This document shows, in pieces, positions 20,936-31,606 of a stretch of DNA of 64,000 bases. The DNA lies in NCBI GenBank assembly GCA_963576785.1, contig OY756150.1:558001-622000 (forward strand), given 5' to 3'. The stretch's first letter is position 1; every line of letters begins with the position of its first letter. This stretch comes from Chlorophyllum brunneum (lineage: Eukaryota > Basidiomycota > Agaricomycetes > Agaricales > Agaricaceae). The notes under the pieces were generated by a model. It saw only the letters and a program-made list of their open reading frames with translations. It ran no database searches and was not told the DNA's origin. Made by a program: the position numbers and the translations under genes.

Positions 20936-22606
20936 ATGACTGCTATATGGTCGGATCTCCCGGTTGAAGTAACAGACCAAATCCTCGACTTGTGCGACGA
21001 TGACACCTTGCTTTCTCTTGCCGATGTCGACCAGCTCAATCACCAGGCCCTCCATACCCTCTTCAAACGCGAGCACGCCCCTTGCGCGGGAGCCGGCTTC
21101 TACATCTATCGTTCTACTCCCCACCTCTTCATGGAAGCCCTCGACCTCACTGTCTGGAAAACCTATCTCCCACGGCTCGTATACCGCTTCGACCCAGACC
21201 CCCAACTCCTCTCTGATCAAGTCATAGCCATCACATACCTACTCGACCGTGCCTCTGTAGTTGAACAACTCGGCTTATATCTTAGTAGTGTTGATAGGTA
21301 CTTCAGAGGCAAAACACGGATAACAAGGCCGACCATCACTGTTCCTTGGAGAGAGGCTTTTATCACCTTGTTGGAGACAGCGTTGAGAAAGGGATGTCGA
21401 CAGCTGCGTTTACGCGGGGGGCCCACCATTGGGCTTTATCCCCCGCTTGTCTACCCTTCTCCGCTTCAGCCCCAGCCTCAATCCCAACCTCGAGCTTTAC
21501 CCAAAAGGTCTGGATGGTTTGGAGCGTGTTTGGGATTCAACAGGCGAAAATTATCATCTCCATCTCCTCCAATAAAGCCGTCTTTGCCTCCAGTCACATC
21601 GTTTATCACTCCGACTCCACCTCAAGTCGCATCGTTCACCACTTCGTCTCCATCACTCACATTCCTTGATCTCCGATGTCCTATGATGCTTCAATCTCTC
21701 TTCTTCCCACACACACACTCCCTCATCCATAATCATTCCTCCGTTCTTCGAAAACTCAAACTTATCGACGTCAAAGTCGCCAAATCCGTCTGGGAGGAAT
21801 TTCTCCCGAGTCTGTCGCTACCTATACTCGAAGAATTTGTCTATCGCGATAATCAGGGTCCCACTCGACTTCCAGTCATCACACCCGGACTTTTACTCGA
21901 GTTTTTCGTTCGACACTCGACGATCCGGAAGCTCAAGCTGTATGATATAGGAATGGAGGAGTTTCCGGATTTTGAACCCACTACACTTTTGCCTAATCTT
22001 GTCGCCCTCGACGCGTATCCCAGAGTCATCTCGTGGCTTCTTCAACATCCGAACGTTTTTCCGGACTTGGTGTATGTTTCGTTCACACCGGAACTATCTC
22101 GGGATGATCCAAATTCGTTTACATATGCTACATTTAATGTTGCGATATTCTCACTTTCGTCCAGGCTCACTTTTGCCTCCTCCTCTTCGTCCTTGGACTA
22201 CACCAACCCGAAACCAATCTGCCTGCAGTTCAAATTCAACACCGATCATGGTCTAATTCCCTGGTTCAAAGCACATCTCACCGACCCAAGCAAAAGCCCT
22301 CTCCAATGTCTCAAAGGTATTGAAAATATCTCAATATCAATAGCGTATTACGTACGTCTTGGTGTTGGTGTCTTGCCAACTTTTTTGGGTTTGTGTCCGA
22401 GTTTGCGGTGGTTGAGGTTCCACGGGTTCCGTGGTCACGAAGAGTGGAAGGCGGTGTTGTGTAGTGAACAATTTGTTGGGGCATTGAAGAAGCAGTGTCC
22501 GCTGTTGGAGGGTTGTGTTGTTGAGGGTGTGTGGGTTTTTGGGGAGAAGGAGTATTATGGGGAGGAATGTGGTATTTTGTTTGGATATAAACATGTGTTC
22601 GGGTAG
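20936..22606 (+). CDS. F-box protein B4
   Basis: A single exon of 556 residues with all B blocks intact: WSDLPVEVTDQILDLCDD, LLSLADVDQLNHQAL, STPHLFMEALDL, RLVYRFDPDPQLL, LLETALRKGCRQLRL, LRCPMMLQSLFFPHTHSLIH, SSVLRKLKLIDV, FFVRHSTIRKLKLYDIGMEE, LLPNLVALDAYPRVISWLL, and QCPLLEGCVVEGVWVFG. It has a longer proline-rich insert than B3 (around residues 185-240), with a repeated unit of the form PPxVxSFxT. Confidence 0.88.
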   Translation: MTAIWSDLPVEVTDQILDLCDDDTLLSLADVDQLNHQALHTLFKREHAPCAGAGFYIYRSTPHLFMEALDLTVWKTYLPRLVYRFDPDPQLLSDQVIAITYLLDRASVVEQLGLYLSSVDRYFRGKTRITRPTITVPWREAFITLLETALRKGCRQLRLRGGPTIGLYPPLVYPSPLQPQPQSQPRALPKRSGWFGACLGFNRRKLSSPSPPIKPSLPPVTSFITPTPPQVASFTTSSPSLTFLDLRCPMMLQSLFFPHTHSLIHNHSSVLRKLKLIDVKVAKSVWEEFLPSLSLPILEEFVYRDNQGPTRLPVITPGLLLEFFVRHSTIRKLKLYDIGMEEFPDFEPTTLLPNLVALDAYPRVISWLLQHPNVFPDLVYVSFTPELSRDDPNSFTYATFNVAIFSLSSRLTFASSSSSLDYTNPKPICLQFKFNTDHGLIPWFKAHLTDPSKSPLQCLKGIENISISIAYYVRLGVGVLPTFLGLCPSLRWLRFHGFRGHEEWKAVLCSEQFVGALKKQCPLLEGCVVEGVWVFGEKEYYGEECGILFGYKHVFG

Positions 22607-22635
22607 TGTTATGGATTATACGCAACCCTGTTTAT

Positions 22636-22935
22636 CATGGATCCACAAACAGGGTTCATTAATTCATCCCTGAGGGTGTTACACCCCCAATTCTGCCAGT
22701 ATCCAATGATCCAGTGGCACTGTAAATAACGTCCTGGACTGCCTAGTCAGACTTTCCTGTCGAAATTCGCTTCAAGCACCTCTCCGACTATCCCGAATCC
22801 CCACTTACAAGTACGCATCCGACACTCAATGTAGAACCCGCGCCAACATCATCATCACAGTTCTCAATCTCTCCCTCTGAATAACCCGTCTTCGTGGACA
22901 CATCTCAGTGTTTTTATGTGGTCCAATAAATGTGA
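22636..22935 (+). pseudogene. Truncated relic of a C-type F-box gene
   Basis: ATGGATCCACAAACAGG, the ACACCCCCAATTCTGCCAGT stretch, ACGTCCTGGACTGCCTAGTC and TTTCCTGTCGAAATTCGCTT, then later CTCAATCTCTCCCTCTGAAT, line up with the first ~310 bases of gene C (24727-25040). Stops and deletions break the frame. Only the F-box end remains. Confidence 0.75.
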
Positions 22936-23309
22936 GACAGGAGCCTTCGGACATATCATAATATGTACCGTAATGAAATCTCATGCCTTGGAACTCCCTA
23001 CAGCCAAGTTGAATGTAGGATCCAACGGCTCGCTAGTATCATTCTCATACTATGAAGAATTTACCTAGATAACAGCGATTGTGGAGGAACCAGAGATCAA
23101 GTTCTTCATTTGGGTCAGTGGATTGAGGGGGATCCCACAGAGCCTAAATATCACCTAAGCCCGGAATCCTGAAATGTAGCGGACTGGGGGGTACCAAGGA
23201 AAGCGGGTGAGTTGAGGGTTGTCACAGGGTTTAAGGCCTATTCCTTTGGAGCTATTGTAGTCCTCAACTGGGCTGTGTTTGATATAATCAAGGTGAAGAA
23301 TCGGGGGAG

Positions 23310-23434
23310 AAGATGGTGTTGTGCTTAGTAAGTCGAAGGATGGGAAGGGAAGCAGATGAGGTCTATATTGGCAGCAGAGAAGTATAGAACATTGGATATC
23401 CCAGGGTGCCGTAAATCCTTGCCCAGCTCCTGCG
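23310..23434 (+). repeat. Third relic of the F-box A 3' end
   Basis: GGAGAAGATGGTGTTGTGC, then TTAGTAAGTCGAAGGATGG and GGGTGCCGTAAATCC parallel gene A near 15120-15300 and lead directly into the B5 ATG at 23435. Confidence 0.7.
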
Positions 23435-24716
23435 ATGACTGCTGGATGGTCAGATCTCCCGGTCGAAGTGGCGGACGAAATCCTCGACCTGTGTGACAAT
23501 CCCACCTTGCTTTGCCTTGCCCGCCTCAACCGTCAACTCAATCGCCGCGCTCTCCATACTCTTTCAAACGCGAAGACTTCTACTTGGTGGAAAAGGGCCT
23601 CTACGTCCACCATCCTACTCCTCACCTCTTCATCCCAGCTTTCGACCTCATTATGTGGGAAATACATCTCCGAGTGCTTGTATACCACTTCAGCTCCAGT
23701 CTTATATACCTCTTCTATCAAGCTGGAGGCATCACGAGCTTGCTCAACCGTGTCTCTGCAGTTGACAAACTCACATTATGCCTCGCTGAGCTTGATGATG
23801 GCTACAACACAACAATGTGGACGACAGGGACAATCGATGCTGTTGCCTGGAGAGAGGTGGTTATTACATTGCTGGAGACGGGGTTGAGAAAGGGGTGTCG
23901 ACAGATCTGTTTGTGCAGTGGTGGCAGCCTTGAGAAGCTCTATGTGGACCGCATCGCTCCCCGGCCTGTACCACCTCCTGTGTTCGGTAAACGTTCACAC
24001 CCAATTGTGAAACCAAACCTCTTACTCGAGTTCTTCATTCGACATTCGACGATTCGGGTTATAAAGTTGTATGGTGTACGGATGGAGGACTGTCCTGATT
24101 TTAAGCCCACTGCGCTTCTGCCTAACCTTGTCGCCCTTGATGCGCATCCGAGAATCGTCTCGTGGCTTCTTCAACACCGGGGCGTTTTTCCAGAGCTGGT
24201 GTATGTTTCGCTGACATCAGGAGTACTTTGGGATAGTCCCACTGCATTTAATGCGGGGATTCTCTCACTTTCCTCCAGTGTGGCTAGGGTCTCCTCTGAT
24301 CACACCACCAACCCCCAATCAATCCGCATCCGGTTCAAATTCAATGCTAATCGCGGTCTGCTCTCCTGGTTCCAAGCGCACACTACGGACCCATCCCAGA
24401 GTTCTCTCCGATATCTCAAAGGGATCGAAAGGATCTCAATTTCACTATCGTATTGCGTACAACCTGAACCGGAGTATCTTGAAACCTTGCCAGGTTTTTT
24501 GGGTCTGTGTCCGAGTTTGCGGTGGTTGAGATTTCACAAGATAAGCCAGGAATGGAAGGCAATGCTGGGCAGTGAGGATTTTGTAGAGGAGTTGAAGAAG
24601 TGTACATTGTTGGAGGTTTGTGTTGTTGAGGGTGTATGGGTTGTTGGGGAAAAGGTGGATTGGCGGAGAGATGATATTTGTTTGGCTATAAACATATGTT
24701 TGGCGACTATACCTAA
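23435..24716 (+). pseudogene. F-box B5, frameshifted and internally deleted
   Basis: It starts with a good F-box (WSDLPVEVADEILDLCD, LARLNRQLNRRALHTL). A one-base loss near 23570 shifts the frame; the continuation (KREDFYLVEKGLYVHHPTPH) is open in another frame. About 110 codons are missing around 23990: the basic linker, the MMLQPLF block and the following LRR unit. A further shift near 24670 removes the FGYEH end, so the downstream frame runs past 24716 into gene C out of frame. The middle still reads SWLLQHRGVFPELVYVSLT. Probably non-functional. Confidence 0.8.
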
Positions 24717-24727
24717 CACGGTCTGTC

Positions 24728-26476
24728 ATGGATCCACAACCAGAGGGTCTCGCTCCCCCAATTCCGTCAGTACCCGGTGGTATAATGGCTCCAGAAACGA
24801 CATCCTGGGCTACCTGGTCAGATTTCCCGGTCGAAATTCTGGAGCAAATCATCGTTTTGTGCGACATACCCACCTTGCTCGCTCTTGGTCGCCTCAACCA
24901 CCAACTCAACCGTCTCGCGCTCGAACAGCTCTTCAAGCGCGAAAACGTCACTTCCCCAACCGAGGGCTACATTGTCTCTCGTCTTGCCCCTTCCCAGGTC
25001 ATTCCAGCTCTCAATCTCTCCCTCTGGATAACCCGTCTTCCGCACATCACTTACTACCTCAATCCTGACATCCATACCCTCTGTAACGAGGTCACGGGCA
25101 TCACACGGCTAGTCGACCGCGTAGCCATGAATGAACGACTGGATCTGTATTTCAGTAGCGTCGATCGGTGGTTGGAGATTACGGTGAGAGAGGGCAAGGT
25201 GTCGACGATCAAGGCTGTGGTTTGGAGGAATATGTTTGTGGGTTTGTTGGAGACGGCGTTGAGGAAGGGGTGTAAATTCATGCGTGTGGATGGTGCACAT
25301 AACTTTGAGATGTATTTTGTGGATTATCCGCAGATGAAGCAGAAGGTGATCGGGGACGCTCCAGTGCCTTCGCCTCAACCCCTCCCTCCGCCTCCACCAC
25401 CTCAGCAGTCGGTCGGGCAGAAGCTTACTCGCTGGGTCAGGAAGTGTTTGGGACTCGGAACGTCCGCTCCTGTCATGTCTTTTGCAACTCCTGTCCATAC
25501 AGAACGTCCAGTCTGGGAGTTTCCACCAGCCCTCGAGGATGAAACAGTCTCGACGTCCTTCACTGCTTGCTCGCCCTCACTCACATCCCTCAATCTTCGA
25601 TCCTCAATGATGCTCCGACCACTCTTCTTCCCGCATACCCTCAATCTCATCCGTGATCACGCCTCCGTCCTTCAACATCTCGAACTTGTCAGTATCAGAA
25701 TCGCTACATCCATCTGGACGCGTTTCTTCAAAAGTATCTCCCTTCCGGTGCTCGAAACATTCATTTATCTCTATGACACACTTATCGTCGAAGAAGCGGT
25801 GCTTACACCAGAACTCTTACTCGGTTTTTTTGTTCGACATCCGACGATTAGGGAACTCGAGTTGTATGGTGTATCCACATCGGCGACGTTTCCAGGTATC
25901 AAATCAACCTTGTTGCCTAATCTTGAATCTCTCGACGCACATCCAAGAATCGTCTCGTGGCTCTTGCAACATCCAACTGCTTGTCCGAAATTGGGTTTTG
26001 TGTCTATTACGTCTGAATATCTCGCCTCCTGGTGGTCGGTGGGCAATATCGCGTTCAACCAGTACGACACATTCGATATTGGCATTGTCACAATTGCCTC
26101 TAGACTGGCCAGTAACCCCTCTTCCGCTACTAAATCTCTCCACTTGCAATTCAAATTCAGCACCGAGCAATATCTTGACCGTTGGTTCCTCGCGCATGTC
26201 ACAGCCCCTTCTACCAGCTGTCTCCGACTTCTCCAAGGTATCGAAAAATTATCACTCTCGGCACATTATCATACGAGGCTCGAATGGGGGCATAGGGATG
26301 TTATACCGGATTGGTTGGCTTTGTTTCCGAGTTTGAGGTGGTTGGAGTTTTGTGAGTTGGCGGAACCGGAGGGAATGAAGAGTGACGAATTTGTCAGTGC
26401 CGTGAAGGGGAAGTGTCCGTTGTTGGAGAATATGGTTGTTGGACGTGTTTGGGTTCTTGGAAAGGAAGAGGATTGA
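24728..26476 (+). CDS. F-box protein C
   Basis: A single exon of 582 residues. The N-terminal extension (MDPQPEGLAPPIPSVPGG) precedes an F-box of the B kind (WSDFPVEILEQIIVLCD, LLALGRLNHQLNRLAL). The B blocks recur in diverged form: LETALRKGCKFM, a PPPPPP-containing linker, WVRKCLGLG, LRSSMMLRPLFFPHTLNLI, LLGFFVRHPTIRELELYGV, LLPNLESLDAHPRIVSWLL, FPSLRWLEFCEL and KCPLLENMVVGRVWVLG. It is an older sister of the B copies. Its 5' end was copied at least twice into B spacers. Confidence 0.87.
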   Translation: MDPQPEGLAPPIPSVPGGIMAPETTSWATWSDFPVEILEQIIVLCDIPTLLALGRLNHQLNRLALEQLFKRENVTSPTEGYIVSRLAPSQVIPALNLSLWITRLPHITYYLNPDIHTLCNEVTGITRLVDRVAMNERLDLYFSSVDRWLEITVREGKVSTIKAVVWRNMFVGLLETALRKGCKFMRVDGAHNFEMYFVDYPQMKQKVIGDAPVPSPQPLPPPPPPQQSVGQKLTRWVRKCLGLGTSAPVMSFATPVHTERPVWEFPPALEDETVSTSFTACSPSLTSLNLRSSMMLRPLFFPHTLNLIRDHASVLQHLELVSIRIATSIWTRFFKSISLPVLETFIYLYDTLIVEEAVLTPELLLGFFVRHPTIRELELYGVSTSATFPGIKSTLLPNLESLDAHPRIVSWLLQHPTACPKLGFVSITSEYLASWWSVGNIAFNQYDTFDIGIVTIASRLASNPSSATKSLHLQFKFSTEQYLDRWFLAHVTAPSTSCLRLLQGIEKLSLSAHYHTRLEWGHRDVIPDWLALFPSLRWLEFCELAEPEGMKSDEFVSAVKGKCPLLENMVVGRVWVLGKEED

Positions 26477-27328
26477 AAAACACAATAGTGGGCATTATAA
26501 TTGTATACTGTATCATTAGTTTGTTTGTTTTTTGACTGCGTAGAGTTGACCTGCGTGTATTTCTATTCTCACATCAAATGTCCTTCGACGGCTGGCCAGT
26601 GCTCTCTCGTACAGGTTCGATCCTTAGCCATATCTTTGTAAAGCCGGCGTCCTTCGCCTTCCAGGGCCACCTCGGGGAAACTTGGGGAGAGGAGAAGGAA
26701 TGAGGTGTAACATGTGGCCTGGGTAGAAAGGTATGTTATTTCGACCTGATTGAGTTATACTCTCCGCCATGGTAGATGCTACTGTCCGCTGGAAGTTGAG
26801 AACTGCCTAACGCCCATGCTTATTTCCGACTCTAATCCAAGAGCCATAGCAACACACATTTCCCGCGAAGTTAGTCCTCGAGCTTTTGACTTACCAAGGA
26901 AGGGAAAATCCTTTGACAGGTTGATCCGCCCGCTTCGGCCAGGGTCTAGTGCTACGTCAGTTCAGGTACTCGTTCAACTTGGTCCTTCCCATCATCCTCT
27001 CCCTATGTCGGTTCACCCGCTCGCCTCACCGATAGATCCTCAGTGTATCTTTTTATTATCTTTACCTGGCCGGTTTTGCTTTTATGGTCTTCTACATGAG
27101 CAAAGATCGCCGGCACAACCTGAGACGACACAAATTCTTCCACATCAACGCGGATGTAACACTATATGGCATCCGCTATGCGTCTTGTTGCGGTGCCGAC
27201 AGAAGCCTGATTGACGCTTCTCTGCTTCCGCAAAGCAAATCGAATCTGGCTTTGGGAGTTGATATGTTTCGCCCATATATTACTACCCCGATTGTCGTTC
27301 TCCTCTCCATCGAACTCGTCTGGACTCA
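26477..27328. other. Intergenic stretch, no supported gene
   Basis: About 850 bases. An open stretch near 27060-27330 (MVFYMSKDRRHNLRRHKF) has a hydrophobic-then-basic look but no family resemblance, and it overlaps the start of the next gene, so I do not call it. Confidence 0.4.
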
Positions 27329-29642
27329 ATGACTACTCATTTACGCGCAAAAACGCCCTTGTTCTTGCTTGATTCAAGTGATGAGGAAGAGGATGATTAC
27401 CCGTTTACTAATCGATTCAGAACGCTGGGCGATAGCTCAGGGATTGCGGGTTCGTTGTTGTTTAGCTGTCTTTTTGCTATCAAGCTGATGTCTTGTATCC
27501 AAAGAGGATGCTGTCAACACGGACTCCCTTGAGGTCGAGTCTGATGGAGGTCCTCCTGGTGCCATTTATGGGGAATCTGCGGGCCCTACCGAGCCGGTTT
27601 GGTTGGTCAAATCCGAGGCTGAAGGTCAGTCCTCGTTACACATTTCTGTGCGAACACAATACTAACCCATATCAGTCGGCGAACTGATCGCTTCGAATGC
27701 TCCTAATTCCGAGGTCGTAGGTAGGCAGTTGGCTACCTTCGGTTTGGGACACTCCGATAAAATTGCGATGGTCTCCGCTGCAGGTGACATTCCCCTGGAA
27801 ACAGAGTGCCAATCTCCGTTACCGCCTCCAAGCACACCTCTAGTCCTCAACTATGACGAGCATATGGCTGGTCGGTCTTCTGATTCACCAGTCGTATCTG
27901 AAGGTGAAGGCAAGTGCCCATCATTACCGCTGTATTAAAGTCCAACTGAACTTTTCGTCGTGGCAGTTGATGAAATTTTCATGCAGGGATCTTATTTGCC
28001 TCCTGCACTTCGAGGAAATTTTGATAACCTTTCGTTCAGTATCCAATATCGCATTCTTTGTCTCCTTCCCAATAGCTCCCTCCTTGCCATGTGCCAACAA
28101 AATCAAGATATGAATCTCGCAGCCCTCGATATTCTCCTTTGGAGATCCGGGGTCGACCGTGGTGTTCCTGGTAGTGGGGGACTGATAGTCATGGACCCAT
28201 CTGATGAACTCATCCAAGGGCTTTGCCTAGCTCTTTGGTTGACTCATTTGGAGCGGTTTACGTTTTATTTGAGTTCGGATATGCGTGTGCTGATGTGCGA
28301 GATGAGGGGCTTGACCAGATTTTTTGAAAGACTAGTGTCGATTGGGGAGGTACACTTGTCTTTCGAAAAACTCGACACATTTCTAGAGGCTGGCGGGATG
28401 ATTGGGCCCGTCGATGGTTCTGAGTGGCGCGCTACCTTTGGGGACCTGCTCGACGGTATATTGGACAAGCAGTGTCGAGTTGTGGATATCGCTGGTGGCC
28501 ATACCCTCCCTTCGAACCTGGAACGCCAGGTCCACGTTTACACTATTGTTTCGTCTTGGAGAGAAGCGCCTCCCTGGAACTTTGACCCAAATCCTGGATC
28601 CCGGCACCGAATTTATTCTAAACCTCCGTTAACAGTCAAAGGGGACGGTCAACTCTTTATCCGGAGCGACATGGAGAACACGGAGTGTCTCCATCCCATT
28701 CCTCCTGTTGGTGCCCCCCTTGGAGCTACTATGGTACCCATAATACTCCCAGAGCCTGGACTAGAAGTAATTTCTGTCGCGTCATCCATGCTCCTCCACC
28801 CGCTCTTCTTCGCGGCCACATTTAAAATATTGCAGAACCAATCGTATTCGATCACGACGCTGCATTTCATTGATGTCAAGACCACCGAAAGGTTGTGGAG
28901 AGTCCTGCTGACGAATATACACTTGCCCTTCCTTAACCACTTTATCTTCGTACACGACTCTACAACGCCCGCTACTTGTGACCCAACCCTGACACCTGGC
29001 ATATTAGCGAACTTCCTTTCCCGACACCCGAAGATCACACATCTAAAGTTAAACGGCGTGAACTTAAATGCCTCGTTCCCAAAAATTGAAACGCATCCGT
29101 TATTACCCAACCTAGTTTCATTCGAAGCCAACCCGAGTTTGATTTCTTGGGTCCTGCTGTTCGCCGAGTCATACTATTGGAATCTCCAGGATGTTTGTAT
29201 CACCTCCGAGCACTTCACGACTGGAGTCCACTCCATCACCGACGAGGGAGAATGTGATGACTACCAAGACTTCCATCAAGCGATATGGTGCATCATTTGG
29301 TTCCGCCGTCCCATTAACCTTACATTCCGCTGGCTCAGCGAACACGGTCTGTGGGGATGGATCAACTCCCAGGTCAAGTCTTCGTGCCCCCTGGCGCAGA
29401 GTCGTATCAAGGAGTTGGTGTATATTTGTAACCTGACGCTTGTTGTGGACTGTGTGTCGCTTGACGGCGAGAAGCTGAAGGTCCTGGCAGACTTCTTTTT
29501 AATGTTCCCGAGTTTGAAGTGCTTAGAAATTGTGAAGAATACTGAGGCGGAACAGGTCCTTGGGGATGATGAGTTCTTGACGAAGGTGTTGGGTTCAATG
29601 ACCGGGTTGTGTTCCTTCGCCGTTTGTGGGTTTGCCTTCTAG
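27329..29642 (+). CDS. F-box-array protein D, diverged, with acidic N-terminal extension
   Basis: Four exons: 27329 to about 27448, 27503-27620, about 27675-27909 and 27967-29642. Joined, the N-terminus has an acidic patch (LDSSDEEEDDYPF) and about 150 Ser/Pro/Glu-rich residues. The 560-residue body follows with array blocks in strongly diverged form: FSIQYRILCLLPNSSLLAMC in the F-box position, LWLTHLERFTFYLSSDM, LLDGILDKQCRVV, ASSMLLHPLFFAATF, ILANFLSRHPKITHLKLNGV, LLPNLVSFEANPSLISWVL and FPSLKCLEIVK. The F-box is degenerate. The last intron uses either GTGAAG (27904) or GCAAGT (27910, a classic GC donor); both keep the frame. It may have left SCF function. Confidence 0.75.
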
Positions 29643-29834
29643 AGGTCGCGTTTTACTTTCTTTTGATAGATACATAAGGATGATAAAAAGTCATTAACAC
29701 CATTACTCTGGTCTGACGTTAATACATTCCCTGCTACTTCGAAGTCGTTGGTCCAATGCTGGGATACAGAAGTGTCTGCGAGTGCTCCGTGTGACGGCCG
29801 AGAATGAATAGAGCGTCACCTGATCAATTCCCTC

Positions 29835-30959
29835 ATGTCACCAACTTGGTCCTCGACGGCGACGACAGCTCGTCCTCCCTGTCGCACACAGCGACAAGAC
29901 TGGCGCTTTCCACTCTTCCCAGGGATGATCTTCCTTCTCTTCCTATTCACACTTATTGCAGGCCTTATGGAGGCACCAATGTCACCTATCCGCTTTTTCT
30001 ACCGGGACCCCCTTGCCATCATTCTCTACACGCGCTGCGAAGACGACTGCATGCTCGTGTTCCATACCCAGTTCATCTTGAGCCTTATTATGAGCTGTAT
30101 GACCACGATCTGCCTTACTACCGCTGTCGCCGCACATCCGGACATACCAGCACGCGGAGAGAGCGGGTGCAATAGTCTAAAGAAGTTCCTGTGGCCCATT
30201 ATCTTTCCTGAAGGCATGCTGTTCAAAGCATTCAGGCAGGTGCTTGCCGCGAGGACAATTGCGCAGCTGTACAATGAGGAGAGGCGCGAAGAGATAGGTC
30301 AGTCCTTACACGAGGAGATTATCAATCAAAAGCCATGCGGTTAACATGCTAGATTCCCTTGACAGAAAACCAGAAACTGATAGATGCAGAGCGAAGTGTG
30401 CGCAGAGGACCTCCGCCGAAGGCACATTGCGATTTGCATCGTACGTCAACAGACCATTCCCTCTTGGTATCTGATCCATTAATTGTGAACCCGAGCAGCA
30501 ACAGCGCCCATGGAGTGGACGGAAACACATGGCTTCTATGTCGTCATGGGTGGACTCATGCTTTACAAAGACAAACAACCACTGTACACTCTCCAATACT
30601 CAACCATGGAACGGTTATACCGCTCAGGACAAATTGATCTACCTGTCATCTCCAAACGAGATATTATGGATCGCAGCAAGGACGGTATCGTATCCAAAGC
30701 AATGGCCCTCTTTCAAGTCATATATTTCTTCCAGGATTACGTGCGGCGTTGGAAGCGAGAGCGGTCGGTCATTGACCTCGAGATCGTCACAATGATTTAT
30801 ATTATCATCAACGCCTTCACGTTCATCCTCTACTGGCATAAACCGTTCTACATACTGTTGCCAACCAGAGTTCAGCTCAAGGACCAGTCAGAGGAGAAGA
30901 CGCATAGGAAGAAAAATTCAGGGAAGAAATCATCTAGCACTTCACAATCATCATCATAG
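29835..30959 (+). CDS. Basidiomycete multi-helix membrane protein
   Basis: Exons 29835-30297, 30366-30440 and 30505-30959 give about 330 residues. Hydrophobic helices lie at MIFLLFLFTLIAGL, FILSLIMSCMTTICLTTAV and IVTMIYIIINAFTFILYW. The segments FPEGMLFKAFRQVLAARTIA, EWTETHGFYVVMGGLMLY, DIMDRSKDGIVSKAMALFQVIYFF, and WHKPFYILLPTRV match the order of blocks (an arm with WxxxHGFFxxMGG, then DRSKGD, then a helix with a WxKPL end) that recurs in a large uncharacterised agaricomycete family. The C-terminus is Ser/Lys-rich. Function unknown. Confidence 0.78.
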
Positions 30960-31155
30960 CTGTATATTGCATACCACACCATTCCTGTAAACCTGTAATA
31001 AGCATTTGCATTCTCGTCATGGTCAGCCAGCTGAGTTCAATGATAACGTAACGACCTCCTCGGTCAGTGTTTTGACGTGCATGGTGTAATTGGACAGTGC
31101 ATGAGAGCGTGTTGCATGAATAGGACTACAATAACCTCCCCGACCGATGAATCAT

Positions 31156-31606
31156 CTACTTGCGGGTGGCAGCTTGCTGCTTGATAACCTTTTTCACGAT
31201 CTTGGCCTCCTCAACAAGGAAGGCCCGGAGAATGCTTTACACAAAGTTAGATACATCACCAAATTGACTAAAAATGAGCGCACCGGGTCTTCACGCAGTC
31301 ACCACATCTTGAGCCACCGTAAGCCCTTTGTACAGTCTTCTGACGTTTGGAGATGGTGGCGTATGCACGGGGACGGAGGGCGGGAACCTAATTCCAAATA
31401 CCATGTCAATTACTACCACCAGACCCGCCAGACCAGGAGAAACATACACCAGGAAGAGCAATGCCGCAGTCACCACACTTGGGGGCAGTACCACGCTTTT
31501 TGATGTGGTGGTAGACGAGTTTGCTCCCGGGGGTTTTCACCACGCGCCTGCGGTTTGATCTGGTGTTGTAGGGGTTGCGCTTGCGGAGAGTGACACGTTG
31601 GGCCAT
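31156..31606 (-). CDS. RPL34: 60S ribosomal protein eL34
   Basis: Three exons (31606-31448, 31387-31284, 31234-31156) give 113 residues. The sequence runs MAQRVTLRKRNPYNTRSN, VVKTPGSKLVYHHIKKRG, the zinc-ribbon pair KCGDCGIALPG and SRCGDCVKTR,  YATISKRQKTVQRAYGG, and ends RAFLVEEAKIVKKVIKQQ. All four zinc cysteines are present (CxxC twice). eL34 sits in the large ribosomal subunit. It is slightly shorter than yeast Rpl34 (121). Confidence 0.96.

Noticed and set aside
23512..25068. Long frame of 518 codons joining F-box B5 to the region of gene C
   Set aside because: It has no ATG-linked F-box, and after about 24660 it runs out of frame through gene C; the length is due to frameshifts, not a fusion gene.
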